64,000 nucleotides of DNA from Chloroflexota bacterium (GTDB lineage: Bacteria; Chloroflexota; Limnocylindria; Limnocylindrales; CSP1-4): positions 38,932 to 102,931 of the forward strand of contig JACPOU010000004.1 in assembly GCA_016191345.1 (NCBI GenBank), given 5' to 3'. Positions 9,831 through 19,833 of this stretch are shown here, one piece after another (positions within the stretch are counted from its first letter, which is position 1; the number at the start of each line of letters is the position of its first letter). The position numbers and the translations under genes were made by a program. The notes under the pieces were generated by a model. That model made no database searches. It saw only the letters and a program-made list of their open reading frames with translations, and was not told the DNA's origin.

Positions 9831-9964
9831 CAGGAGTGGTGGGAGCGGCGCGGCTCCCCTACCGCGTCGCCGAGCCTCGATTCCGTCCCGACGCGAGCGT
9901 GGCCCGGGATGGATTCGGGCCGGAACCTGGCCCGGGGGCCCGCCGGGAACCCCCACCACTCCCC
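9831..9964. other. Candidate structured intergenic element (outer inverted repeat enclosing several hairpins)
   Basis: ggagtggtggg (9833-9843) pairs with cccaccactcc (9952-9962); inside: gggagc/gctccc, cgcgtcg/cgacgcg, cccggg/cccggg. Confidence 0.45.
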
Positions 9965-10129
9965 GGGCGAGTATCCGGCGGATTCGCGCGCCGGAGCGTC
10001 CCCCGGTCGACGCGAGTTGGCGCAACTGGACGATGACGCACGCATCGCCCGGATCGATCGTGCGGGCAGGCGGTGGCCCAGCCGGACGTCATGGCAGGCC
10101 CGCCGATCGCAGCAGAAGGAGGCGATTCG

Positions 10130-10876
10130 ATGACGATGCAGCGGCGGGACGTCGCCAGGCGGCTCATCGGCGCGGGTGTGACCGCGGCTCTGCTCGGAGC
10201 GGTGATCGCCGCTCCGGTCGGCGCAGCCAAGCCGACGACCAGCGGACCGACGATCTCGAACGTGGTCTTCGACGGCAACTGCGGGGTGACGATGACCTAC
10301 TCGGCGAAGGGCGGGAAGCTCGGCGAGGTCGACCTGTACGCCCAGACCCTCGGCTATACCTCCCCGACCGACACGGTCCTTGGCTACGACATCTGGGCCG
10401 GTTCCACCTCGCAGCCGGCGACGATGGTCAACGGCAGCGCGACCGTGGCCTTCCAGCTTGCGCCCGGCGGTCGACTGAAGCAGTTCACCTACTACGGCTG
10501 GCTCTACGGAAAGGCCGTCGGGACGTACAAGCCCGGCACCCTCACGCCGTACTACACCTTCCGGTCGACGTGCGTCATGCCTGACTTCCAGTACACCGTC
10601 AAGTTCCACGACGGCTACACCGAGGGCGCCGCCGGCTTCATCGCGGCCGACCAGCAGCGCGTGAAGTTCGGCCAGCTCATCGCCGAGCCGGCCGCACCGA
10701 CCCGGAACGATTACGTCTTCACCGGCTGGCTGGCCTACGACTACGGCTGGCTGGGGCCGAATCCAACGGTCGCCTGGGACTTCAGCACCGACACGATGCG
10801 GGACTACGACCCGCTCGTCCTGGTCGCCCAGTGGGACCCTGTCTGCCCCAGCCTGCCGTGCGGCACAGGGGGCTGA
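10130..10876 (+). CDS. Secreted protein with InlB/Listeria-Bacteroides (B-repeat)-like C-terminal segment
   Basis: Signal peptide RRLIGAGVTAALLGAVIAAPVGAA; YTVKFHDG...VKFGQLIAEPAAPTRNDYVFTGWLAYD...WDFSTDTM; RBS agaagga upstream. Confidence 0.75.
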   Translation: MTMQRRDVARRLIGAGVTAALLGAVIAAPVGAAKPTTSGPTISNVVFDGNCGVTMTYSAKGGKLGEVDLYAQTLGYTSPTDTVLGYDIWAGSTSQPATMVNGSATVAFQLAPGGRLKQFTYYGWLYGKAVGTYKPGTLTPYYTFRSTCVMPDFQYTVKFHDGYTEGAAGFIAADQQRVKFGQLIAEPAAPTRNDYVFTGWLAYDYGWLGPNPTVAWDFSTDTMRDYDPLVLVAQWDPVCPSLPCGTGG

Positions 10877-10881
10877 CTTCC

Positions 10882-10912
10882 GCGGGTGGCGGCCGTCGCG
10901 GCCGCCACCCGC
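10882..10912 (+). terminator. Strong terminator-like hairpin
   Basis: gcgggtggcggccg-tcg-cggccgccacccgc, perfect 14-bp stem directly after the stop at 10876. Confidence 0.7.
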
Positions 10913-10951
10913 ATTTCGGGCTCGGTTGCAGGCTCATGGTCGAAGGGATGG

Positions 10952-11025
10952 CGCGCCCGGAGGGATTCGAACCCCCGACCCTCTGATCCGAAGTCAGATG
11001 CTCTGATCCACTGAGCTACGGGCGC
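10952..11025 (-). tRNA. tRNA-Arg (anticodon TCG)
   Basis: GCGCCCGTAGCTCAGTGGATCAGAGCATCTGACTTCGGATCAGAGGGTCGGGGGTTCGAATCCCTCCGGGCGC; canonical arms. Confidence 0.95.
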
Positions 11026-11157
11026 GCGGAGGCACAGGGTACCAGCCCCTCCCGGCGGCCTTGTCGACAGGCGGCCTTGTCGGCCGCGAGGCCCGCGCGT
11101 ACCGTGACGGGACGCATCCGCCGGCCCCTGTGCCGCGCGGCGAGGGGGAGGACGTCA

Positions 11158-11565
11158 ATGGCGATGGGCAGCGGAACCAAGGCCGATCCCTGGCAGCTGA
11201 CGACGGCGCCGGGCACCTCCACGTACCAGATGTGGCGCGACGAGGGGGCTGACCCGCCGGCCCTCGTCTGCCAGGTCGGCTCGACGCAACTCAGGTACGA
11301 CCGCCGAGCCATCGACGACCTCCACGCGATGCTGAAGGCCCGCGGCGACTGGATGGACCTCGGGGCGGCCGACGAGCAGAAGGACGCCAAGCCCGGCACC
11401 GTCGAGGCCTGGGGGCGCGCCGCGGACAACCCTGTCGGCGGCTGGTACGGGCTCCGGAAGGGCTATCGCGGCCGGTTCGGGATGTACCTTCCGCCGCTTC
11501 TCGAGGCGCTCGGGCTGGCGGAGCTCACGCACGACGCCAAGGGCAACCGCATGCGGGCTCGCTAG
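11158..11565 (+). CDS. Conserved hypothetical protein (DUF6855-like)
   Basis: GTKADPWQLTTAPGTSTYQMWRDEGADPPALVCQVGSTQLRYD... Confidence 0.75.
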   Translation: MAMGSGTKADPWQLTTAPGTSTYQMWRDEGADPPALVCQVGSTQLRYDRRAIDDLHAMLKARGDWMDLGAADEQKDAKPGTVEAWGRAADNPVGGWYGLRKGYRGRFGMYLPPLLEALGLAELTHDAKGNRMRAR

Positions 11566-11873
11566 GCCCGCGGAATCGACGATCCGCCAGTCCCCAGCCC
11601 GGGATCCGCTCCGCGTTCCGGCCACTCGGGATCGAGGAACCGCGGCGTCGTGGAGCGGAGCCGAACGAAGGGGCTGGCGCGGAACCTTTTCCGTCATCCA
11701 TGCGTACCATCCAGTGTCCGGCCGGCGGTTGACGCCTGAGCGGGTCCGACCGAGCCTGAAGCCGCAAGCCGCGTCCGGGGAGCTGCCACCCGGGACCGCG
11801 ATGGAGGATCGCGCTGCTGCGCTCGTTCGGCCTCTGGCGCCCCGTCCTCGGTCGCATCCGCACGGACTGGCCC

Positions 11874-14800
11874 GTGGTGGCCGCCGCGTGGGCGCTCCTC
11901 CTGGGCGCGACGACCCTCCTGACCTCCGCCGCGATCTACGGCGACGCCCTGGCGCTGGGCGGACTGCGCGCCGCGATGGCCGATGCCCCCGCCGCGTCCC
12001 GGGCGGTGGTCGTGGAGAGCGCGACCCGCCCCGAGGACGCCGCCGCGATCGACGCCCAGGTTCGCCCCGAGCTCGAGCGGCTCCTCGCGTGGAGCGGCGG
12101 CGAGGTCGCCCGGGTGACCCGCTCCGGCGCCTACGCTGATGCGGCCGTCGCCAGCGGCGACGTGACCCAGCTGACCGAGTTCACGAGCTTCGAGGGCATC
12201 GAGCGCCATGCCACGCTCGCCGACGGCCGCTGGGCGAACCCCGGCGCCACGCCGCAGGAGGCGACGCTCTCCGAGGGGGCGGCGAAGGCGCTGGGTCTCT
12301 CGACCGGGGACAGGATCACGCTCGCCAGCCGGCTCCAGGCGGGCCCGGCGGTCGAGGTCGTCGTCACGGGCATCTGGCGCCCCGATCCCGCTGACGCCTA
12401 CTGGCTCGATCCGGACCTCGAGCTCACCGGATCGGTCCGCCGCGGCTCGTTCACGACCGTCGGACCGTTCGCCATTCCGGACGCCGACTTCGCCGCCCGA
12501 TCATTCGGGGAACGACTGTCGTTCGAATGGCGGGCACTCCCCGATCCGGCCGGCTTCCGCATCGACGACATCGGCACGGTCCGCGTCGCCGCCGAGCAGC
12601 TGGACGAGCGCCTCCAGGCGGTCCTCGGCAGTCAAGCCCAGTTCCGGGTCGTGACCGACCTGTCCGCGATCCTCGCGACGGTGGACCGGGCCGCGCTCGT
12701 CAGCCGGACCGGCGTCCTGCTGCTCGTCGTCCAGTTCGCGGTCCTCGCCGCGTACGCGATCATCCTCGTCGCGGGCATGCTCGCCGACCGCCGCCGGGCG
12801 GAGACCGCGCTCATCCGCTCGCGCGGCGGATCGTCCGGCCATCTCGCCGGGATGGCCCTCCTCGAGGCCATCTTCCTGACGGGCCTCGCGGCGCTCCTGG
12901 CGCCGCCCCTGTCCGTACTGGTGGTTCGGGTCGTCGGCTCGAACGGGCCGCTCGCGTCGTCGGGGATCGTCGATACCGTCGCGATCAGCCGCGACGCGAT
13001 CCTCGTCGACATCATCACGGCCCTCGCCGGCGCCATCGCGCTCGTCCTGCCGATGATCGGCGGCGTCCCGAACCTGGCCGGCGTCCGGGCCGCCATCTCC
13101 CGGCAGGCCGGCCGGACCCTCGCCCAGCGCCTCGGCCTGGACCTCGTGCTCGTCGCCGCCGCCGCGATCGGACTGTGGCAGCTCCGCATCTACGGCGCGC
13201 CGCTGACGCGCAACGCCCGCGGCGTGCTCGGGGTGGACCCGCTCCTTGTCGCGGCGCCCGGGATCGGCCTGCTGGCCGGGGCGGTGATCGCGACCCGCCT
13301 GATCCCGCGCGCTGCCGAGATCGGGCAGCACGTCCTGGAGCGTGACCGCGGCCTCGTCGCCCCGATGGGCGGGCGCGGCCTGGCCCGGCGGCCACTCCGA
13401 TACACGCGGTCGGCCCTGCTCCTCATGCTGGCCGCCGCCCTCGGGACGTTCGCCTCGGCGCACGTCGCGACGTGGACCCGCTCGCAGGTTGACCAGGCCG
13501 CCTACCAGGCCGGCGCGGACGTCCGGATCGAGATCTCGCAGAAGGCGATCCCGGCCCGGGCTGTCGGCGGCGCGCTCCGCGCGATCCCGGGCGTCGAGGC
13601 CGCGATGGCCGTCGACCGGCTGAGCGTGGATTCCGGGCGCGGCGTCCGTGGCGGTCCGCTGCTGGCCGTGGATGCGGCGCTGGCGGGCCGGATCGTGAAC
13701 CGGACCCCGGACGCGGACGGCGCCGCGCTCGGGGACCTCTTCCGGACGCTCGCCGCCTCCCGGCCCGAGACGATTGGGGTCGCGATTCCGACCGGCACCC
13801 GACGCCTGTCACTCGTCCTCGATGCGGCCTTCACGGGCCAGTCCTTCGATCCCGAGAACGTCCCCGGCGATCCCCCCACGTCCACGGGCGTGATCGCCAC
13901 CGCCACGGTGGTTCTGGAGGACGGCGACGGGCGGCTCTACCGGGTCCCCGGATCCGATCGGGCCAACCTGATCGGCGCGGGGCAGCGCCTGGTCCTGGAC
14001 CTCTCGACCACGACCGCCCTCGACGCGCCACTCGCCGAGCCCCTCCGGCTGCGGGCCATCGATCTCGACCTCGCCTCGCGCGTCCAGGCGGCCGTCGGGA
14101 CGCTGGACCTCGTCTCGATCGCCGCCTCCACCTTCGCCACCGGCGACGCCTGGACGGCGCTCGACATCGCGCCGGGCGACCCCGGGTGGTCCTGGTTCGT
14201 GCTCTACGGGCCCTCGCAGCCCTTCCCGTATGCGGCACCCGGCGACCGTCCGTGGCGGATCCGGTTCGGGCAGGGCGACGGCAGCCTCGACCCCATCTTC
14301 GGAGGCAACGGGACGCTTACGACCGTCCGGTTGACGTCCGCTCCGGCACCAGATGCGCCGATCGCGGCCATCGCGAGCCGGGGCTTCCTCGACCTCACCG
14401 GCGGCCGGGTCGGCGATATCGCCGCAGCCACGCTCAACGGCGTACGCCGGGACATCCTCGTCATCGGCGCGCTCGACGCGTTCCCGTCGGTCGACCCGAC
14501 GAAGCCGTTCCTGATCGTCGACGGGCCGACGCTCGCCATCGCCCGGTTCGCGGCCATCGGCGACATCCAGGACCCGGGCGAGTGGTGGCTCAGCGCGAAG
14601 GACCAGGCCGGGGCCGCGACCGCGATCACCGCCGGCGTCGACCCCGGCGCGACGGTGGTCACGACCGAGGGCCGGACGATCGCCCTGGCCACCGACCCCG
14701 TCCCGCTGGGCGTCATCGGCGTGCTGGGCCTCGGATCAGCGGCGGCGATGATCTTCGCCGCGATCGGGTTCGTGGTCTCGGCCACGATCTCGACCCGCGA

Positions 14801-15134
14801 GCGGGTGGGGGAGTTCGCGCTCCTCCGGGCGCTCGGGCTCTCCGGGCGGCAGCTCGCCGTCTGGCTGTCCCTCGAGAACGCGGTCCTGCTCACGATGGGG
14901 CTCGTCGGCGGGGTGGGCCTCGGCCTGCTCCTGGCGTGGCTGGTCCTGCCCTTCTCGACGCTCACGAGCAGCGGAGCGGCCGCCGTGCCCTCGCCCATCG
15001 TCGTCATCCCCTGGGCGACGCTGGCACCGATCGTCATCGTCGCCGGCGGTGTCTTCGTCGCGACCCTGCTCGTCCTGCGCGGCCAGCTCCTCCACGTCCG
15101 GATCGGCGACGTGCTTCGCGGGCGGGACGAGTGA
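11874..15134 (+). CDS. Large ABC transporter permease, FtsX/MacB-like (start probably further upstream, about 11800)
   Basis: 1086 aa with periplasmic region and FtsX-type TM blocks (ISTRERVGEFALLRALGLSGRQLAVWLSLENAVLL); reading frame continues upstream with plausible ALLRSFGLWRPVLGRIRTDWP. Confidence 0.85.
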   Translation: MVAAAWALLLGATTLLTSAAIYGDALALGGLRAAMADAPAASRAVVVESATRPEDAAAIDAQVRPELERLLAWSGGEVARVTRSGAYADAAVASGDVTQLTEFTSFEGIERHATLADGRWANPGATPQEATLSEGAAKALGLSTGDRITLASRLQAGPAVEVVVTGIWRPDPADAYWLDPDLELTGSVRRGSFTTVGPFAIPDADFAARSFGERLSFEWRALPDPAGFRIDDIGTVRVAAEQLDERLQAVLGSQAQFRVVTDLSAILATVDRAALVSRTGVLLLVVQFAVLAAYAIILVAGMLADRRRAETALIRSRGGSSGHLAGMALLEAIFLTGLAALLAPPLSVLVVRVVGSNGPLASSGIVDTVAISRDAILVDIITALAGAIALVLPMIGGVPNLAGVRAAISRQAGRTLAQRLGLDLVLVAAAAIGLWQLRIYGAPLTRNARGVLGVDPLLVAAPGIGLLAGAVIATRLIPRAAEIGQHVLERDRGLVAPMGGRGLARRPLRYTRSALLLMLAAALGTFASAHVATWTRSQVDQAAYQAGADVRIEISQKAIPARAVGGALRAIPGVEAAMAVDRLSVDSGRGVRGGPLLAVDAALAGRIVNRTPDADGAALGDLFRTLAASRPETIGVAIPTGTRRLSLVLDAAFTGQSFDPENVPGDPPTSTGVIATATVVLEDGDGRLYRVPGSDRANLIGAGQRLVLDLSTTTALDAPLAEPLRLRAIDLDLASRVQAAVGTLDLVSIAASTFATGDAWTALDIAPGDPGWSWFVLYGPSQPFPYAAPGDRPWRIRFGQGDGSLDPIFGGNGTLTTVRLTSAPAPDAPIAAIASRGFLDLTGGRVGDIAAATLNGVRRDILVIGALDAFPSVDPTKPFLIVDGPTLAIARFAAIGDIQDPGEWWLSAKDQAGAATAITAGVDPGATVVTTEGRTIALATDPVPLGVIGVLGLGSAAAMIFAAIGFVVSATISTRERVGEFALLRALGLSGRQLAVWLSLENAVLLTMGLVGGVGLGLLLAWLVLPFSTLTSSGAAAVPSPIVVIPWATLAPIVIVAGGVFVATLLVLRGQLLHVRIGDVLRGRDE

Positions 15135-17890
15135 TGGCCTGGATCGTGACCGCGCTTCGGCGCCTCCGCGGCGAGCGGCTCTCCGCGGCGGGGCTCGCGG
15201 CGCTCGTGGCGGTGACGGCGTTCCTCGCTGCCGGCACCCCGCGCCTCATGGATCGGGTCGCGGACGAGACGCTCCGCACGACGATCCGCGACGCGACGCC
15301 GGCAGCCAGGAACATCCAGTTCCTGAGCGAGGACCGGCTGGACCCCAGTCCGGACGACCCGTTCGTCGGGATCAGCCTCAGGTCAGACGAGGCCCACCGC
15401 CTCCTGCCCAGGCCGATCGCCGACCTCGTCGGCGAGCGCGCGTGGCAGGCGGACACGCCGCGCTTCAGCGTCCCCCAGCTCAACGACCCGGTGACGATGC
15501 GGCTGCGGATCATGCCCGGGGCGATGGAGCGGATGCGCCTCACCGAGGGCCGCTGGCCGACGGCGACGACCCGCCGCGTCGACGACCAGACCTCGCCCGA
15601 CCTCCCGCCGCCCCAGGTCACGAGCTTCGAGGTGGCCATCTCCGACCGCACGGCCGGAGCGATCGGAGCCCGCGTCGGCGACATCCTGGGCCTCGTGCCG
15701 GACAGCAACGACCCGCTCGCCAGGGGGAGCATCGGCGGGTCCATCGCCGCCGAGGTCGTGGGGATCTACCGCCTCAACGATGAGGCCGATCCCTGGTTCC
15801 TCGGCTCCACCGAGCTGATCCGTCCCTCGATCCGGGTGCCGTTCGGCGACCTCCGGATCCTCGACGCGACCGCCCTCCTGGCGCCGGAGGCCTACGCCGC
15901 GTACATGGCCGAGACGCTCCGTGACTTCCTGCCGGTCCGGTACACGTTCCGCGAGTATGTGGATCCCGCGCGCCTCGATTCCAGCCAGGTCGCCGCGCTC
16001 CTGCCGGAGTTCCGGCGGCTGGAGGCGGCCCTGCCCTCGACGCAGGTCACGTTCAACCAGCCGTTCGGCCTGCGGACCGGTCTCCGCGCGGTCCTCGACA
16101 CGTACCTCGGCCACTGGGCGGCGGCTTCGGCGATCCTGGCGGTCGGGGCGACCGGGCCGGCCGCCGTGGCTGCGGCCGCCCTGGGACTCGTGGCCGTCTT
16201 CGCGGCCCAGCGCCGGCGCGCGACGCTCGCGCTGTCGCGCGGCCGCGGAGCGTCGCTCCAGCAGGTCGTCGGTGCGGTCCTGGTCGAGGGCCTGCTCCTG
16301 GCCGGACCGCCGGCGGCCATCGCGATCGCGGCTGCTCTGCTGCTCATCCGGGCAGATCCGGTCCTCCCGAGCGTCATCGCCGGCATCGGGGTCGCCGTCC
16401 TGGCGATCCTGCTGCTCGTGATCGCGACGGTGCCGGCGACGAGCGGGCCGTCGGTCGGGCCGGCGCGCGACTCGTCGATTCCGCGCCGCACGACGGCGCG
16501 CCGCCTCATCCTCGAGGGCTTCGTTATCGCGATCGCCCTCGCCGGCGCGTACCTGCTGCGCGAGCGCGGCCTTCGTGGGACGAGCAGCGCGGGCGAGATC
16601 GCCACCGTGGACCCACTCGTGGCGGCGGTTCCCGCGCTCATCGGTCTCGCCGGGGGTCTCCTCGCCGTCCGCCTGTTCCCGTACCCCCTGCGGTTCCTCG
16701 CCGTCCTCGCCCGGCGGCGGCCCGATCTCGTGCCGATCCTCGCGCTGCGCCACGCGACCCAGGGCATCGGGGCTGCCCCGGTCCTCATCGTCCTCCTCGC
16801 GGCCGCGACGATCGGCGCGTTTTCGTCCGCGGTCCTCGTCCACCTCGATCGCTCCGCCGAGGCCGTCGCGTGGCGCGCCGTCGGGGCGGCCTACCGGATC
16901 GACAGCACGTCGGGGACGCTCCAGTCCGGGTTCGACCCGGCCGCCCTGCCCGACGTCGAGGCCGCGGCGCTCGCCTGGAAGGGCGTCGTCAACGTGGGAC
17001 CGCGGAAGCTCCGGACGGAGTTCATCGCGATCCAGGCGGAAGCCTATGACCGGGTCGTGGCGGGGACGCCGGCGGACTTCGGGATGCCGCTCGACCTCCT
17101 GACGCCCGCCGCGCCGGCCATCCCGCTCGTCGCATCCGCGCAGCTCGCGGGGCGGACGGAGGGCGTGAGCGTCGGTGACGAGTTCCCGGTCACGATCGAG
17201 GGCTACACGTTCCCTGCCCGCGTCGTCGCGATCCGTGGCGACCTGCCGGCGTTCTCGACGACGGGCCAGTACGTCATCGCGTCACGCGACCAGATCCAGG
17301 CGATGTTCCCGCGGGCAGCGCTGGTGCCGACCGGCGTGTTCCTCCGCGCGCCGGCCACGTCCGCCGAGGCGATCGCGACGGCGGTCGCGACGCAGGTCCC
17401 GGTCGGCGCGCGGCTGTTCGACCGCGCGGCGGAGACCGAGAAGCTCCGGACGTCGCCGGTCAGCAAGGCCGTCGCGGCCGGCATCACCGTGGCGGCGCTC
17501 ATCGCCGCGGCCTACGCGGTCCTCGCCGTCGCGGCCGCGCTCGCCCTCTCGGGCACCGCCCGCGCCATCGAGATGGCGCACCTCCGCACCCTCGGGCTCA
17601 CGGATCGGCAGGCCGCCGGGCTCGTCGTCGTGGAGCACGGCCCGACCGTGGCCCTCGCGTTCGCGGGCGGGATCGCGCTGGGGCTGGGCATCTTCGTCAC
17701 CCTCCGGCAGGGCCTCGGGCTGGAGGTCCTGGTGGGCTCGAGCGCTGCCGTGCCGCTGACCGTGGAGCCGGCCCAGCTCGCCATCATCCTCGGCGGCATC
17801 GTGGCCGTCATCGGCCTCGGCCTCCTCCTTGGCGCACTGATGCAGCGCGGTACGGCCCCGGTGGCCGCTCTACGGCGAGGGTTCGAATGA
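15134..17890 (+). CDS. ABC transporter permease, FtsX-like
   Basis: ATG overlaps preceding stop; 918 aa; GTARAIEMAHLRTLGLTDRQAAGLVVVEHGPTVALAFAGG. Confidence 0.87.
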   Translation: MAWIVTALRRLRGERLSAAGLAALVAVTAFLAAGTPRLMDRVADETLRTTIRDATPAARNIQFLSEDRLDPSPDDPFVGISLRSDEAHRLLPRPIADLVGERAWQADTPRFSVPQLNDPVTMRLRIMPGAMERMRLTEGRWPTATTRRVDDQTSPDLPPPQVTSFEVAISDRTAGAIGARVGDILGLVPDSNDPLARGSIGGSIAAEVVGIYRLNDEADPWFLGSTELIRPSIRVPFGDLRILDATALLAPEAYAAYMAETLRDFLPVRYTFREYVDPARLDSSQVAALLPEFRRLEAALPSTQVTFNQPFGLRTGLRAVLDTYLGHWAAASAILAVGATGPAAVAAAALGLVAVFAAQRRRATLALSRGRGASLQQVVGAVLVEGLLLAGPPAAIAIAAALLLIRADPVLPSVIAGIGVAVLAILLLVIATVPATSGPSVGPARDSSIPRRTTARRLILEGFVIAIALAGAYLLRERGLRGTSSAGEIATVDPLVAAVPALIGLAGGLLAVRLFPYPLRFLAVLARRRPDLVPILALRHATQGIGAAPVLIVLLAAATIGAFSSAVLVHLDRSAEAVAWRAVGAAYRIDSTSGTLQSGFDPAALPDVEAAALAWKGVVNVGPRKLRTEFIAIQAEAYDRVVAGTPADFGMPLDLLTPAAPAIPLVASAQLAGRTEGVSVGDEFPVTIEGYTFPARVVAIRGDLPAFSTTGQYVIASRDQIQAMFPRAALVPTGVFLRAPATSAEAIATAVATQVPVGARLFDRAAETEKLRTSPVSKAVAAGITVAALIAAAYAVLAVAAALALSGTARAIEMAHLRTLGLTDRQAAGLVVVEHGPTVALAFAGGIALGLGIFVTLRQGLGLEVLVGSSAAVPLTVEPAQLAIILGGIVAVIGLGLLLGALMQRGTAPVAALRRGFE

Positions 17891-18951
17891 CTGATCCCAT
17901 GGGACACGGCACTGGCCCGAACGGCGCCGAGATCGAAGATCTGCGGGCCGGCGCACGGCCCGGGACACGCCCGGTCGGCATGCCCGGGACGACCGCCGTC
18001 ACGAGGCCGGCGGGCAAGGCTCAGCCAGTCGACCCGACCGCCGCCGGCGGTACGGCGCGCCGGCGGTTCGGGGACGGCGCGATCATCGCCTGCGACAACC
18101 TGGTCCGGATCTACAAGATCGCGGATCTCGAGGTCGTCGCGCTCCAGGGGCTGGACCTCCTCGTCGACGCCGGCGAGATCGTCGCGATCGTGGGTGCCTC
18201 GGGGTCGGGCAAGTCGACGCTTCTCAACATCCTCGGCGGGCTGGACACGCCGTCGGCGGGCCGGGCCGTCGTGGACGGCCACGACCTGGGCCAGATGGGC
18301 CGCCGCGAGCGGACCCGCTACCGGCGTCGCGTGGTGGGCGTCGTCTGGCAGCAGACGGCTCGCAACCTCCTCCCGTACCTCACCGCCCTCGAGAACGTGG
18401 AGCTGCCGATGGTCCTCGATGGTGCGAAGGGTCGCCGCCGGCGCGCCCTCGAGCTGCTCGAGCTCGTGGGCCTGGCGCCGCGCGCGAGTCACCGGCCGGA
18501 ACGGCTCTCCGGCGGGGAGCAGCATCGGGTCGCGATCGCGGTGGCCCTCGGCAACCGCCCGGCGGTCCTCCTCGCGGACGAGCCGACAGGCGAGCTGGAC
18601 GGTGCCACCTCGGCCGAGGTCTTCAGCCTGCTCCGGCAGGTGAACGCCAGTCTCGGGACGACGATCGTCGTCGTCACGCACGACGCCCAGGTCGCGGAGC
18701 AGGTCCAGCGGACCATCTCGATCCGCGACGGGCGGACGAGCACGGAGACCTTCCGCCGGACCGAGCAGACCGAGGAGGGCGATCACCGGATCGTCGCCGA
18801 GGAGTTCGCGGTCCTGGACCGCGCCGGTCGCCTCCAGCTGCCGCGCGCCCACGTCGAGGCGCTCGAACTCAGGAACCGCGTCCGCCTCCGCCTCGAGGAC
18901 GACCACGTGGGCGTCTGGCCGGACCAGGGTCGAGAGGAGTCGAAGTCGTGA
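17887..18951 (+). CDS. ABC transporter ATPase (MacB/LolD-like) with C-terminal AbrB/MraZ-like extension
   Basis: GASGSGKSTLLNILGGLD; LSGGEQHRVAIAVAL; VLLADEPTGELD; tail EFAVLDRAGRLQLPRAHVEALELRNRVRLRLEDDHVGVWPD. Confidence 0.9.
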   Translation: MTDPMGHGTGPNGAEIEDLRAGARPGTRPVGMPGTTAVTRPAGKAQPVDPTAAGGTARRRFGDGAIIACDNLVRIYKIADLEVVALQGLDLLVDAGEIVAIVGASGSGKSTLLNILGGLDTPSAGRAVVDGHDLGQMGRRERTRYRRRVVGVVWQQTARNLLPYLTALENVELPMVLDGAKGRRRRALELLELVGLAPRASHRPERLSGGEQHRVAIAVALGNRPAVLLADEPTGELDGATSAEVFSLLRQVNASLGTTIVVVTHDAQVAEQVQRTISIRDGRTSTETFRRTEQTEEGDHRIVAEEFAVLDRAGRLQLPRAHVEALELRNRVRLRLEDDHVGVWPDQGREESKS

Positions 18952-19697
18952 GCTCCGCCGGGCCGGCCATGCCCGCCCCGTCTGGCCGCGGCGATGGCGC
19001 GCCGGCAGCCGGACCCACGGCCGGATCCGTCGTGGCCGCCATCGACCTCGTCCGCGATTACCCCTCCGGGGACGGCATCGTCCATGCCCTCGGGGGGATC
19101 AACCTCAGCGTGGGCCGGGGCCAGCTCCTCGCCGTCCGCGGCCGCTCCGGGAGCGGCAAGACGACGCTCCTCAACCTCCTCGGCGGCCTGGACCGTCCGA
19201 CCTCGGGGCAGGTCGTGGTCGACGGCCACGAGATCTCCTCGATGCGCGAGGACGACCTCGTGGCGATGCGGCGATCAACGATCGCCTTCATCTTCCAGTC
19301 CTTCGGCCTCGTGCCGATCCTGACCGCGGCCGAGAACGTCGAGGTGCCGCTCCGCCTGGTCCGCGCCGAACCGGCGGCGCGGGACCGTCGGGTCGCCGAG
19401 CTCCTGGAGATCGTGGGCCTCGGCGAGCGAGCGCGGCACCGGCCCCACGAGCTCTCGGGCGGCGAGCAGCAGCGCGTCGCGATCGCGCGGGCGCTCGCGA
19501 ACCAGCCGCGGCTGCTCCTCGCCGACGAGCCGACGGGCCAGCTCGACTCGGAGACGGGCCACCGGATCATGCTCGTGCTCCGATCGGTCGTCCGGGCGGA
19601 GGGCATCACGGCGATCGTGGCGACCCACGACACGATGATGATCGACGTCGCCGACCGCGTCGTGGAGCTCCGGGACGGGCACCTCGCGGAGCACTGA
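18948..19697 (+). CDS. ABC transporter ATPase (MacB/LolD-like)
   Basis: GRSGSGKTTLLNLLGGLDRPTSG; LSGGEQQRVAIARALANQPRLLLADEPTGQLD. Confidence 0.94.
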   Translation: MSSAGPAMPAPSGRGDGAPAAGPTAGSVVAAIDLVRDYPSGDGIVHALGGINLSVGRGQLLAVRGRSGSGKTTLLNLLGGLDRPTSGQVVVDGHEISSMREDDLVAMRRSTIAFIFQSFGLVPILTAAENVEVPLRLVRAEPAARDRRVAELLEIVGLGERARHRPHELSGGEQQRVAIARALANQPRLLLADEPTGQLDSETGHRIMLVLRSVVRAEGITAIVATHDTMMIDVADRVVELRDGHLAEH

Positions 19698-19833
19698 GGC
19701 CGTCCGGCCAGCCCACCGGCCAAGAGGCTCCTGCAGCCGCCGCATGCATCCGCTTCACACGCTGACTCGTGGCCACGACCCGCTCCGCGTCCCCCCGGGG
19801 CTCGAGGCCGCGGGCATCCACCAGGCGATCGGA

